In this document: positions 25,024 to 33,479 of the stretch, in pieces | Layout of the letters: the number at the start of each line of letters is the position of its first letter | Position numbering within the stretch: the first letter of the stretch is position 1 | Assembly: GCF_017161265.1 (NCBI RefSeq) | Contig: NZ_CP031393.1 | Location: forward strand, 186,001 to 250,000 | Reading direction: 5' to 3' | Length of the DNA: 64,000 nt | Source: Treponema medium | GTDB taxonomy: Bacteria > Spirochaetota > Spirochaetia > Treponematales > Treponemataceae | Notes under the pieces: generated by a model | What the model was told of the DNA's origin: nothing | The model's input: only the letters and a program-made list of their open reading frames with translations | Database searches by the model: none | Position numbers and translations under genes: made by a program

Positions 25024-26565
25024 TTAAGAAGACATCGCCTGCTGAACCTCTGCAAGCTGTTGTTTGCGTTTTTGCTTATGCGCATACATAGCGCTATCCG
25101 CTTGTGTAAAGTGCTGCATTAAGTCAGTATGATTGTTCTTTATCATCGAAGAACCCACTGAAATGGAAACCGCCCAAGATTTTTTTTGCTTTGTGCATAA
25201 TGTTTCTATTTTTTTTATGATGGTTGCCGTATCCGTTCCGGTACAATGCGGTATAAAGGCAACAAATTCGTCCCCGCCTATGCGAAACAGCGTATTCGGC
25301 GTATTTATCGCTTGTTTGAGTATTGCAGCGCATGTTTGAATATAATCGTCGCCAGCGTTGTGTCCGAATGTGTCGTTGACCTTTTTAAGGTCGTCTATAT
25401 CGGCGACAAGCAAAAGACAAGGCTTTACAGAATTTTGTACGATTGTTTCTTTCCGCAACTCAAAGCAGCTTCGGTTTAAACATCCACAAAGTGCATCGGT
25501 AAATGCATTTTGTTCAATTTTTTGTATAAGTTCACCTAACATACCGGCATCATACATAATAATGGTTGTTCCGACACTTTTATCGTTTTGAGGGTTTACA
25601 ACTATCTTTTTATGACAAAGGAACACTTTTCCCGTTGCCCTGTGCTGCATGTACAGAGCATACTCGGTTTGCTCTCGAGACTGAATAGGTACAAAAAAAC
25701 GGCTGCAAAACATATCGTCATACAACGAATACCGTTGAATGGGGATGTTTGCTTTAGTAAAAAATTGCATTGCAGCGGTATTTGCTTTAAGTAATTCGTT
25801 TTTTGTATTAAAGATGAGCACCGGTTGACTAAAACCTTGAAAGAAGTCCTTTCTGCCAAGATAGAGTCCTTTTTGATCCATATCCCGATAGGTTAAGAAA
25901 TACAAAACATTAATACTGAACAAATGAGCGAATAGCGAAAGAAGCATTATCGGTTTCGTTTGACCAATAAACGTACCGATGATATTTATTACGGTAAAAA
26001 TACAGACTGTAACCGTTATAGCGATAACTGCCTTGCGGTTTTTTACTTGAGGCGAAAACAGTCTGATAAAAAATAACATACACGACAGGGTGATTAACGC
26101 ATAGCTGTACAAAACATGTATGTAGAACCAGTGGCCGTAAATAAACGGCTGAATACCAATATCGAATATTTCTGCTTCCGGATTTATACTAATAAAAAAG
26201 GAGTGCCGATTTGCCGTAATGCTTAATATACAGGTTATACAGGGAATAACCGCGATTAATCTACGATATAAAAGCGGAAAATTCGGTATACAGTAAGATT
26301 GGGCATAGTAAAATAAAAACAACGCTGAAAATGCGATACACATATAGATGGAACGAGTCATAATAAAACTTAACTGAAGCTCGTGCGTTTGTATCAAAAA
26401 AAAGCGTATTAAATTCCAAAAACCGATCATAGCGGCTAAGTAAGCGATGGACTTAAAAACAGGATTCCAGTTGCTTTTTTTTAATGAAGCTACCGCTATA
26501 ATAAAGGCGGATGCCGCGTTAAGCATGCAAAAGGAATCAAAGACATCCGTTATATTTATATTCAT
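25024..26565 (-). CDS. Membrane-anchored diguanylate cyclase (GGDEF)
   Basis: About 513 residues. Seven or so membrane helices fill residues 5-225, arranged like the 7TM histidine-kinase N-terminal sensor. A PAS-like linker covers about 230-345 (PVLIFNTKNELLKANTAA), and the C-terminus is a GGDEF domain with ADIDDLKKVNDTFGHNAGD and the intact active-site RIGGDEF. The protein should make cyclic di-GMP from two GTP. The RxxD inhibitory site normally nine residues before GGDEF reads NTPN, so classical product inhibition is absent. The ATG at 26565 is set by a consensus promoter ending 10 nt upstream. A TTG at 26604 is the -35 box itself. Confidence 0.9.
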   Translation of the reverse strand: MNINITDVFDSFCMLNAASAFIIAVASLKKSNWNPVFKSIAYLAAMIGFWNLIRFFLIQTHELQLSFIMTRSIYMCIAFSALFLFYYAQSYCIPNFPLLYRRLIAVIPCITCILSITANRHSFFISINPEAEIFDIGIQPFIYGHWFYIHVLYSYALITLSCMLFFIRLFSPQVKNRKAVIAITVTVCIFTVINIIGTFIGQTKPIMLLSLFAHLFSINVLYFLTYRDMDQKGLYLGRKDFFQGFSQPVLIFNTKNELLKANTAAMQFFTKANIPIQRYSLYDDMFCSRFFVPIQSREQTEYALYMQHRATGKVFLCHKKIVVNPQNDKSVGTTIIMYDAGMLGELIQKIEQNAFTDALCGCLNRSCFELRKETIVQNSVKPCLLLVADIDDLKKVNDTFGHNAGDDYIQTCAAILKQAINTPNTLFRIGGDEFVAFIPHCTGTDTATIIKKIETLCTKQKKSWAVSISVGSSMIKNNHTDLMQHFTQADSAMYAHKQKRKQQLAEVQQAMSS

Positions 26566-26575
26566 AATATAAAAA

Positions 26576-26604
26576 ATTATAAGGGCGATTTTTTGTGTTG
26601 TCAA
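26576..26604 (-). promoter_or_regulatory. Consensus sigma70 promoter of the diguanylate cyclase gene
   Basis: TTGACA (26604-26599), 17 nt, TATAAT (26581-26576): both hexamers are perfect consensus on the minus strand. Only 10 nt separate the -10 box from the ATG, so the leader should be about 3-4 nt and cannot hold a Shine-Dalgarno. Confidence 0.8.
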
Positions 26605-26621
26605 TCTTTTATTTTTTATAT

Positions 26622-26662
26622 GGGAGTCTCTAAAAACCTAACCGAGTTTTTTAGAGGTTCCC
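26622..26662 (-). terminator. Hairpin ending the 27489 membrane protein gene
   Basis: CTCTAAAAA (26628-26636) pairs with TTTTTAGAG (26648-26656) and the flanking GGGA/TCCC extends it. It overlaps the stop codon on the minus strand. The same CTCTAAAAA arm recurs in hairpins at 60089 and 62392. Confidence 0.55.
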
Positions 26663-27489
26663 TATTGCCATAGATAAAATTGATGAATAGCTTTTAGAAA
26701 AAAGAACCCAGCTATTAACAGTGCACCAATACCAAACACAGTGAAAAACCATGAGCCGGTATATAGCAAGAGCGTATATGCAATTAACATTACCAACAGC
26801 CGAATCGCAGCCTTCCGGTATTCGGTAATACTGCGGTAGATACCGACCAGCAAAAACGATGCTACAGCCAATACACAGACAATCCCGCTAAAGGAATAAA
26901 GGAGATAGCGATAAGAGCGGGAAAACGAGAAAAACGAAACCGTATGAATGGTATCGATTGGGATAACATGAGACAATGCGAAAGCGATAAAACACAACAA
27001 AAAAATAATAGAACCCGTTTCCCGCGTAAAAGTTTTATGAGCAAAGAGGCTTGATGTTAAAAGCGCCAAACAGGCTCCAAACCGGAAAAAGAAAATAATC
27101 CGTGCAATGGAAGCCATAAAAACAACCAATAACGAATATCGCACTTGCAACGGAAAAAGTAGTTGTAATGCTTCAACGGACAGTGCGAAAATAAACAAAC
27201 TAAAAAACGAAATTTCCAGTGCATGGGTCTTTTCAAAAAGAAAGAAAACGCAAATAAGCAGTACCAACGCTATCAGTGGAAGTGCAGCGATACCGACCAT
27301 GACTGCATAATTATTATAGGCAAAAAACGGAAGCCTTAATAACCGAAAAGTACTTTCAGGCGCTGTCGGCAGTTCTGCGAGTAAATTGTGCGCAACAATA
27401 GCAATACAGCAACTTACGCTTCCGACTACCATAAGCGCAGCAATACAGATACTGAAAATTAAAATTCTATTACGTCCGGCTATTGTCAT
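26662..27489 (-). CDS. Polytopic membrane protein of unknown function
   Basis: 275 residues with about eight hydrophobic helices (ILIFSICIAALMVVGSV, YAVMVGIAALPLIALVLLI and so on), short loops and no recognisable enzymatic motif. The layout resembles the 7TM sensor part of the neighbouring diguanylate cyclase only in being helical; I see no sequence match. The start at 27489 is supported by a promoter (TTGACA, 18 nt, TATACT) ending 7 nt upstream and no Shine-Dalgarno. It lies upstream of the cyclase gene on the same strand but is separated from it by a hairpin and the cyclase's own strong promoter, so the two are probably separate transcripts. Confidence 0.7.
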   Translation of the reverse strand: MTIAGRNRILIFSICIAALMVVGSVSCCIAIVAHNLLAELPTAPESTFRLLRLPFFAYNNYAVMVGIAALPLIALVLLICVFFLFEKTHALEISFFSLFIFALSVEALQLLFPLQVRYSLLVVFMASIARIIFFFRFGACLALLTSSLFAHKTFTRETGSIIFLLCFIAFALSHVIPIDTIHTVSFFSFSRSYRYLLYSFSGIVCVLAVASFLLVGIYRSITEYRKAAIRLLVMLIAYTLLLYTGSWFFTVFGIGALLIAGFFFLKAIHQFYLWQ

Positions 27490-27496
27490 AGAAGTC

Positions 27497-27526
27497 AGTA
27501 TAGTTTGAAACCCGCTTCTCTGTCAA
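27497..27526 (-). promoter_or_regulatory. Promoter of the 27489 membrane protein gene, leaderless geometry
   Basis: TTGACA (27526-27521), 18 nt, TATACT (27502-27497), then 7 nt to the ATG on the minus strand. Confidence 0.7.
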
Positions 27527-27736
27527 ATATGTGCATACCCTATCGCGTATTTCAATTACTTAGAAGGGAAGCTCCAATGCTTTACCGTATAGCCGAAATC
27601 GGGCGTTGCGGGTAAAAAGTATCGGCGATAAGACCGATTATCAGGTGAATCCCAATTATCGTATAAGCCGAATTACAGATAATACTTTAAGTTCCGTAAA
27701 ATGCAACGGTTGAGAGAATATCAATTCTCGAAACCT

Positions 27737-28080
27737 GTTTAATTCGTGCGCGGAACGCGTACATACAATCTGCGATGTTTGCGTAAGTAAACTCGACGTG
27801 TTTTTCAGCCGCGCTATTTCAGCGGCTGAAAATAAACCTTCCTTAAAATTGAACAACTGAACGAAGTGTCAACTTTGGAAGTTAAACTCGACGTGTTTTT
27901 CAGCCGCGCTATTTCAGCGGCTGAAAATAAACCTTCCTTAAAATTGAACAACTGAACGAAGTGTCAACTTTGGAAGTTGTTCAATTAGTACGCGATAGCG
28001 TACATATAATCTGCGATGTTTGCGTAAGCAAACTCGACGTGTTTTTCAGCCGCGCTATTTCAGCGGCTGAAAATAAACAT
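27737..28080. repeat. Tandem intergenic repeat block
   Basis: Two near-identical 95-bp units occupy 27788-27882 and 27883-27977, followed by a third, longer partial unit whose ACTCGACGTG begins at 28032. Each unit holds a perfect 11-bp hairpin (TTTTCAGCCGC with GCGGCTGAAAA), and two hold TTGAACAACT, which can pair with AGTTGTTCAA near 27975. The flanks repeat ATCTGCGATGTTTGCGTAAG. A diverged relative lies at 35402-35720. No gene is visible from 27490 to 28749. Confidence 0.8.
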
Positions 28081-28096
28081 TCCTTTTTTCTAGCAG

Positions 28097-28631
28097 CAGG
28101 GTAAACGCATCAGTTGAATAGAGCTGAATCGCGGGAAAATTGAGACTGTGAGACCATTTGAACCATCTTCGACTGTTGTACATCCGTGTACCTCTCAACC
28201 GATGTACGTCCATGTACATCGGTTGAGGACAAGTTTTGTTCCAAAACTTGTTTCTGACCTATCCCACGCCCATCCTTGGGCGCATTGAAGGCGAGATTTG
28301 TGCGTACACAAATCTCGCTGCTGTATTGAACCAGGGGATGTCTCAAAAGTTGGTTACTTTTTCGACACCCCCGCGAGTTTAAAATTAAGTCCTTATACAG
28401 TAATGACTTAATTTTAAACATCGCATCTAAATCTAAGGAAACTGTCCAAAAACTGAAGTTTTTGGACAGCCCCTCTGGTCGAACCGCCTCCATTATTCTG
28501 CGGGGACACGAAAACTGCACCTCCTTGTACAGTTTTCGTGTCAAGTTTTTGCTCAAGGCAAAAACTTGTGGCTGTATAGCATCACCGCCATCCGTGGCGG
28601 ATATGAAAAACAACCAGATACGTTTACCCTG
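28097..28631. repeat. Large dispersed element, copy D, filled with hairpins
   Basis: Termini are CAGGGTAAACGCAT (28097-28110) and its near-complement ending CGTTTACCCTG at 28631. Between them are at least seven separate perfect hairpins, with arms such as AACCGATGTAC, ACAAGTTTTG, GCGAGATTTGTG, TTAAAATTAAGTC, CTGTCCAAAAACT, GACACGAAAACTG and CAAGTTTTTGC, each followed by its own complement. The small core motif of the family is present but broken at about 28155 and 28478. Long minus-strand open frames here are by-products of palindromes. Confidence 0.8.
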
Positions 28632-28645
28632 TCAATTATTTTTTC

Positions 28646-28674
28646 TTGACCATTTGCGATTCCGTTAGTATTTT
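28646..28674 (+). promoter_or_regulatory. Promoter of grpE
   Basis: TTGACC, 17 nt, TATTTT. It starts 15 bp after the right end of the element copy D. No CIRCE-type inverted repeat (TTAGCACTC) was seen. Confidence 0.5.
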
Positions 28675-28749
28675 CTATCTGTCAAATAAAGAATAAAACG
28701 GCAATTCGGCCGACAGGCAGATAAAGTGCCGGATAATTTGAGGAAAGGA

Positions 28750-29484
28750 ATGACAAAAAAACACGGAAAAAAGCATGAGCAGGAGTGCGAAGCTCAGCCG
28801 ACAGAGCAGAACGGTATGAACACGGACGCCGAAGCCGGTAAAAAAGCTGCAGATGCAAACCCGCACGGCAACAGCACGAAAAATGCCGAACAGCATGCGG
28901 GGCCAGAGCAGCAAACCGGCAATCAGGAGCATGAAAATGAGGCTGCCGGACAAACCGCTCTGGATACGGAAGCGTCAAAGGAAGCAAAGCAGGAACCGAC
29001 CGATGCCGAAAAGCTCGCATCTTTGGAAGCAAAATGCAAGGAATTGCAGGATCAATATCTGCGCAAGGCGGCGGATTTCGATAACTACCGTAAGCGCATG
29101 ATAAGGGAAAAGCAGGAGGCAATCGATTACGCAAACACGAATTTGATTTCCGACCTCTTGCTGATATTGGATGACTTTGACCGCGCAATCGAAGCGGGTA
29201 AAAAGGCCGGAGAAGAGAGCGCTGCTGCCTTTATGCAGGGTGTTGTAATGATCCGGAACGGCTTATCTTCGCTACTTGAGTCAAAGTACGGATTGCAGTA
29301 TTACGAAGTACAGGGAAAGGTATTTAACCCCGACATTCACGAAGCCGTTGCAACAAATCCCTCGGCGGAGGTTACGGAACCGACTGTCGGAGCGGAACTG
29401 CAAAAAGGGTATAAATTGAAGGAACGGATTCTCCGTCCGGCAAAGGTCATGGTATTGATGCCTACACCGGCCGAGAAGAAATAA
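28750..29484 (+). CDS. grpE: Nucleotide exchange factor GrpE
   Basis: 244 residues. The first 85 or so form a low-complexity charged tail rich in Glu, Gln, Ala and His, longer than usual. The GrpE core follows: coiled coil LASLEAKCKELQDQYLRKAADFDNYRKR, LLLILDDFDRAIEA, LLESKYGLQYYEVQGKVFNPDIHEAV and the C-terminal beta wing GYKLKERILRPAKVMV. It speeds ADP release from DnaK. The ATG at 28750 has GAGG 6 nt upstream and is preferred over the GTG at 28726. dnaK follows after 94 bp. Confidence 0.95.
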   Translation: MTKKHGKKHEQECEAQPTEQNGMNTDAEAGKKAADANPHGNSTKNAEQHAGPEQQTGNQEHENEAAGQTALDTEASKEAKQEPTDAEKLASLEAKCKELQDQYLRKAADFDNYRKRMIREKQEAIDYANTNLISDLLLILDDFDRAIEAGKKAGEESAAAFMQGVVMIRNGLSSLLESKYGLQYYEVQGKVFNPDIHEAVATNPSAEVTEPTVGAELQKGYKLKERILRPAKVMVLMPTPAEKK

Positions 29485-29578
29485 GAGGCTCTCGATCACG
29501 CTCTTTGCGCTTTTCGGAGCCGTCAATAAGACTATAAGATAGTACCCATATTGGGGTACATAAGAAGGAGTTTTTATT

Positions 29579-31501
29579 ATGGGAAAGATTATCGGAATTG
29601 ACTTAGGAACAACCAACTCTTGTGTTGCAATTATGGAAGGTGGCGAGCCTGTCGTTATCCCAAATGCCGAAGGAGGACGTACCACACCCTCTATCGTCGC
29701 ATTCAAAAAAGATGAACGGATTGTCGGTCAGCCTGCTAAAAACCAGATGATTACCAATCCCGAAGGTACCATTTATTCGGTAAAACGCTTTATCGGTCAT
29801 CGGTACAGCGAATTAACCGACGAATTAAAACGTGTTCCGTATAAAATCGTACCGCAGGGTGATGATGTCCGTATCGAAGTGGATGGCAAAAAATATTCGA
29901 CGCAGGAAATTTCAGCGTTTATTCTGCAGAAAATGAAGAAAACCGCAGAAGACTATTTAGGCGAACCGGTAACCGAAGCGGTTATCACCGTTCCTGCATA
30001 CTTTAACGACGCACAGCGCCAAGCAACAAAGGATGCCGGTAAAATCGCAGGATTGGATGTAAAGCGGATTATCAACGAACCGACAGCGGCTTCGCTTGCA
30101 TTCGGCTTTAACAAGGATTCAAAAAAAGAGAAGGTTATTGCGGTCTACGACCTTGGCGGCGGTACCTTCGATATTTCGATTTTGGAATTGGGTGACGGCG
30201 TATTCGAGGTTAAATCGACCAATGGCGACACCCACTTGGGCGGCGATGACTTTGATAACCGCATTGTTGAGTGGCTCGAAAAAGAGTTTAAGGCAGATCA
30301 GGGTATCGACCTTTCACAGGATCGTATGGCGTTACAGCGTCTCCGCGAAGCGGCAGAAAAAGCAAAGATCGAGCTTTCCAGCCGTGCAGAAACGGAAATC
30401 AACCTTCCGTTCATCACCGCCGACGCAAACGGTCCCAAGCACTTGCAGAAAACGCTGACCCGTGCAAAGTTTGAGCAGATGACCGATGACCTTTTTGAAC
30501 GCACGAAAGAACCGTGCCGCAAAGCCTTAAAGGACGCGGGGCTCGAACCGAATCAGATCGACGAAATCCTGCTGGTAGGCGGTTCTACCCGTATGCCGAA
30601 GGTTGCGCAGATTATCAAAGAAATTTTCGGTAAAGAAGGTTCAAAGGGTGTAAACCCCGACGAAGCGGTTGCGGTCGGCGCTGCTACTCAGGGCGGTATT
30701 TTGGGCGGCGATGTCAAAGACGTACTGTTGCTCGATGTTACCCCGCTTTCGCTCGGTATCGAAACGATGGGCGGCGTGTTCACTCCGTTGATCAATCGTA
30801 ACACTACCATTCCTACCCGCAAGAGTCAGGTATTCTCTACTGCGGCTGACGGACAGACGGCGGTTTCCATCCATGTCTTGCAGGGTGAGCGCGGTATGGC
30901 AAGCCAGAACCGGACGCTCGGCAACTTCGACTTGGTCGGTATTCCTCCGGCTCCCCGCGGCGTTCCGCAGATTGAAGTTACCTTCGACATCGACGCGAAC
31001 GGTATCGTGCATGTTTCCGCAAAAGACCTTGGAACCGGTAAAGAACAGCACATCCGCATCGAAAGTTCCAGCGGCTTGAGCGAAAGCGAAATTGACCGCA
31101 TGGTGAAGGAAGCGGAAGCCAACGCCGAAAACGATAAGAAAGAGCGCGAAAGAGTTGAGGTTCGCAACGAAGCAGACTCGATGATCTATCAAACCGAAAA
31201 GACCTTAAAGGAAATGGGTGATAAGGTGAACGCCGCCGACAAGCAGCGTATTGAAGATGCTGTTGCAACCTTAAAGAAGGCTGTAGAAGGCGGAGATACT
31301 GCCGACATCAAGTCCAAGACTGAAGCGCTCCAGCAGGCTGCGTACAAGATTGCAGAAGAAATGTACAAGCAGCAGGGTGCCGGGGCAGGGGCGGCGGGAT
31401 CTGCCGGATCCGGTGCAACAGGTGGCGCTGACGACAGCGGACCCACCAAAGGGACCGCCGACGACGTGGACTACGAAGTCGTAAAAGACGAAGATAAATA
31501 A
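29579..31501 (+). CDS. dnaK: Molecular chaperone DnaK (Hsp70)
   Basis: 640 residues, full length. ATPase domain signatures are [13 protein letters not shown] at the N-terminus, [14 protein letters not shown] around residue 190 and [11 protein letters not shown]-like [13 protein letters not shown] around residue 335. The substrate domain begins near [16 protein letters not shown], and the tail is Gly/Ala/Asp-rich, ending [12 protein letters not shown]. It works with GrpE upstream and DnaJ downstream in protein folding. AAGGAG lies before the ATG. A strong terminator follows, so dnaJ is probably expressed separately. Confidence 0.98.
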   Translation: MGKIIGIDLGTTNSCVAIMEGGEPVVIPNAEGGRTTPSIVAFKKDERIVGQPAKNQMITNPEGTIYSVKRFIGHRYSELTDELKRVPYKIVPQGDDVRIEVDGKKYSTQEISAFILQKMKKTAEDYLGEPVTEAVITVPAYFNDAQRQATKDAGKIAGLDVKRIINEPTAASLAFGFNKDSKKEKVIAVYDLGGGTFDISILELGDGVFEVKSTNGDTHLGGDDFDNRIVEWLEKEFKADQGIDLSQDRMALQRLREAAEKAKIELSSRAETEINLPFITADANGPKHLQKTLTRAKFEQMTDDLFERTKEPCRKALKDAGLEPNQIDEILLVGGSTRMPKVAQIIKEIFGKEGSKGVNPDEAVAVGAATQGGILGGDVKDVLLLDVTPLSLGIETMGGVFTPLINRNTTIPTRKSQVFSTAADGQTAVSIHVLQGERGMASQNRTLGNFDLVGIPPAPRGVPQIEVTFDIDANGIVHVSAKDLGTGKEQHIRIESSSGLSESEIDRMVKEAEANAENDKKERERVEVRNEADSMIYQTEKTLKEMGDKVNAADKQRIEDAVATLKKAVEGGDTADIKSKTEALQQAAYKIAEEMYKQQGAGAGAAGSAGSGATGGADDSGPTKGTADDVDYEVVKDEDK

Positions 31502-31519
31502 CTAAGAAGTTTTTCTTCT

Positions 31520-31567
31520 ATGCGAAATTTTCTTGAATTTTTCTTGAAAATTTCGCATATTTTTTTT
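31520..31567 (+). terminator. Intrinsic terminator of dnaK
   Basis: A perfect 13-bp stem (ATGCGAAATTTTC at 31520 with its complement ending 31558) followed by a run of eight T. Confidence 0.88.
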
Positions 31568-31573
31568 ACAATA

Positions 31574-31837
31574 AGGGTAAGCGTAACAAATAAATAGAAA
31601 CAAAGCGCAGACGGAGAGACTATTCTTGTTAAGAATAGACTTTCCGTTAGCCTTTTAGAAATAGGCTAGGCAGATACGAGGCATGAACAAAAATTACCCG
31701 CAGTCGTGCTTCTGCACGTCGAGGACTAATTTTTGTGGAATAACGAAGTAGATGCCCGCATATTTCTAAAAGGAAAGGTTGAGTAGCCTACAGGATTCTG
31801 CGGGATATACTAAAAAATTGTTTGCTGCGTTTACCCT
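31574..31837. repeat. Dispersed element, copy E, between dnaK and dnaJ
   Basis: Left terminus AGGGTAAGCGTA (31574) and right terminus TGCGTTTACCCT (ending 31837), 10 of 12 complementary. It contains a GACTATTCTT-type hairpin, the core motif at 31651-31773 and an ATTCTGCGGG block. The right end is immediately followed by the Shine-Dalgarno of dnaJ. Confidence 0.8.
31651..31773. other. Structured core motif, first copy (candidate RNA)
   Basis: Outer stem CCTTTTAGAAATA pairs with 31761-31773. A middle stem ACAAAAATTA (31687-31696) pairs with 31727-31736. The inner hairpin is CGTGC (31705) with GCACG (31714). Unpaired stretches AGATACGAGGC, CCGCAG, GAGGA and ACGAAGTAGATGC are identical to the second copy at 33252-33374, whereas the stems differ by paired changes. 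Strand of any transcript is unknown. Confidence 0.65.
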
Positions 31838-31851
31838 AGACGGAGCTTATT

Positions 31852-33000
31852 TTGGCACAACGAGATTATTATGAGGTATTGGGTGTAGCAAAAACCGCTA
31901 CTGCTGATGAAATAAAAAAAGCCTACCGTAAATTGGCAATTCAATATCACCCCGATAAAAACCCCGGAAATAAAGAAGCGGAAGAAAAATTTAAAGAGGC
32001 GACTGAAGCCTACGAAGTGCTTATTGACGATAAAAAACGCAGCGTCTATGATCAATACGGTTTTGATGGTGTTAAAAATATGGGCGGCGGTTTTGATCCG
32101 TCCGCATTCCAAGGTTTTGAAGACATCTTCGGCGGAGGAGGCGGTCTTTCCGACTTGTTCGAAAGCTTATTCGGCGGAGGAGGCTTTGGAGGATTCAGCG
32201 GGTTCGGTTCATCGAGCCGCGGTTCGGCACGAAGCGGTGGCCCTGCACGGGGAGCGAATCTTCGGTATGACTTGCAGATCGACTTTACCGACGCCGTATA
32301 CGGCAAGAAGATTGAAATACAGTATTCACGCGATGAACATTGTACGGAGTGCAAAGGCTCCGGAAGCGCCGGCGGGGGCGGCAGAAAGATGTGCCCCGAC
32401 TGCAAGGGTACCGGACAGGTACGGCAGAACACCGGCTTTTTCTCCATTGCAAGTACGTGCCGACGCTGCGGCGGCTCGGGTACCATTATCGAAAACCCGT
32501 GCAAAAAATGCGGCGGCTCCGGCTTAGAGCGGAAAAAGCAAAAAATTATCATCACGATTCCCGCCGGTGTCGAAGAAGGAAAGCGTATCACCATTCCCAA
32601 ACAGGGGAATGCAGGTTCAGGCGGCGGCGATTACGGCGACCTCTACGTATTCATCTTTATTAAGCCACATCACTTATTTGAACGGCACGGGAATGACCTG
32701 TACTGTGTAATCCCCATCTCGATGACACAAGCCGCGCTCGGAGGAGAGATAACCGTAAAATCGCTGAATGATAAGCGCCTGACGGTAAAAATTCCCGCAG
32801 GCACACAACACGGCGATTCTATCAGAGTGCGTGGTGAAGGAGTTCCGGCTGCAAGCGGCAGAACCGGCGACCTCTATTTCAAGGTAATCATAAAAATACC
32901 AACGCGGATATCTTCCAGTGGCAAGAAACTATTAAGCGAATTTTCTGCAATGGAAGGGGAAAACACGGCGCCGGATATAGTGCCGCTGTCTAAGCTATAG
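31852..33000 (+). CDS. dnaJ: Chaperone DnaJ (Hsp40)
   Basis: 382 residues with all type I domains. The J domain (1-70) carries YHPDKNPG with the HPD triad. It is followed by a Gly/Phe-rich linker ([20 protein letters not shown]), the cysteine-rich zinc domain with four CxxCxGxG modules ([32 protein letters not shown]) and the C-terminal substrate domain. It stimulates DnaK ATPase. The start is TTG at 31852 with GGAG 6 nt upstream. Repeat elements abut both ends: copy E ends just before the ribosome binding site, and copy F begins at the last base of the stop codon. Confidence 0.97.
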   Translation: MAQRDYYEVLGVAKTATADEIKKAYRKLAIQYHPDKNPGNKEAEEKFKEATEAYEVLIDDKKRSVYDQYGFDGVKNMGGGFDPSAFQGFEDIFGGGGGLSDLFESLFGGGGFGGFSGFGSSSRGSARSGGPARGANLRYDLQIDFTDAVYGKKIEIQYSRDEHCTECKGSGSAGGGGRKMCPDCKGTGQVRQNTGFFSIASTCRRCGGSGTIIENPCKKCGGSGLERKKQKIIITIPAGVEEGKRITIPKQGNAGSGGGDYGDLYVFIFIKPHHLFERHGNDLYCVIPISMTQAALGGEITVKSLNDKRLTVKIPAGTQHGDSIRVRGEGVPAASGRTGDLYFKVIIKIPTRISSSGKKLLSEFSAMEGENTAPDIVPLSKL

Positions 33001-33138
33001 GTAAATGCATCAGACCGTTTGGCATATAACCCCGCAAAATAAGCGGCTGTATCAGCAGAGTTTCACCGCTACGCGGTTCAAATGCTGCTCCAGCCGCTTA
33101 TTTTGCGATATGTGTAGCACCTGTCTGATGCATTTACC
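33000..33138. repeat. Dispersed element, copy F, a perfect triple-nested palindrome
   Basis: 16-bp perfect terminal repeats GGTAAATGCATCAGAC (33000-33015 and 33123-33138) enclose 17-bp perfect arms CGCAAAATAAGCGGCTG (33033-33049 and 33091-33107). At the centre is an ACCGC/GCGGT hairpin around 33065-33077. It starts on the last base of the dnaJ stop codon and may terminate dnaJ. Confidence 0.92.
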
Positions 33139-33154
33139 TTGCTTACGGAAAAAA

Positions 33155-33186
33155 GGGGGTGAAATTTTATTCAAAATTTCCCCCCA
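33155..33186. repeat. Hairpin between element copies F and G
   Basis: GGGGG-T-GAAATTTT pairs with AAAATTTC-CCCCC around an ATTC loop, with one bulged T. Confidence 0.75.
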
Positions 33187-33191
33187 AGGAA

Positions 33192-33392
33192 GGTAAACGC
33201 ATCAGACTGTTTGTTGCGGTTGCCCGCAGAATAATGGGGCTATTTCGTCAGCCTTTTGAAAGAGACGGTGTAGATACGAGGCGCAAGCACAAATTAACCG
33301 CAGGCGTATCTTTGATACGTTGAGGATTAATTTGTGCGCAGTAACGAAGTAGATGCGCCGTATATTTCAAAAGGAAGTCTGATGCGTTTATT
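33192..33392. repeat. Dispersed element, copy G
   Basis: Termini GGTAAACGCATCAGAC (33192-33207) and the near-complement GTCTGATGCGTTTATT (33377-33392). It holds a CGCAGAATAATGGGG block and the second copy of the core motif (33252-33374). Confidence 0.85.
33252..33374. other. Structured core motif, second copy (candidate RNA)
   Basis: Outer stem CCTTTTGAAA with 33365-33374. Middle stem GCACAAATTAA (33287-33297) with 33327-33337. Inner hairpin CGTATC (33305) with GATACG (33314). The junction sequences match the copy at 31651, and the stems have changed on both sides together. Confidence 0.65.
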
Positions 33393-33421
33393 TTGCTTAC
33401 GGAGAAAAAAAGTTCCGGAAG

Positions 33422-33469
33422 CCTTTTGAAATAGATAACGCAGTAGATACACCGTATATTGCCAAAAGG
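33422..33469 (+). repeat. Truncated core motif supplying a ribosome binding site
   Basis: CCTTTTG and CAAAAGG end a short remnant that keeps GTAGATACACCGTATATT but lacks the central stems. Its last bases (AAAAGGAG) form the Shine-Dalgarno of the gene at 33480. Confidence 0.6.
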
Positions 33470-33479
33470 AGAGACCGAA

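Noticed and set aside
27737-28080. CRISPR array
   Set aside because: Units are 95-146 bp with no regular short repeats and unique spacers, and no cas genes are nearby.
28110-28613. A 167-codon minus-strand frame in the intergenic element
   Set aside because: It is built from palindromes of element copy D.
28640-28749. CIRCE element controlling grpE-dnaK
   Set aside because: No TTAGCACTC-N9-GAGTGCTAA inverted repeat is seen here or before dnaK.
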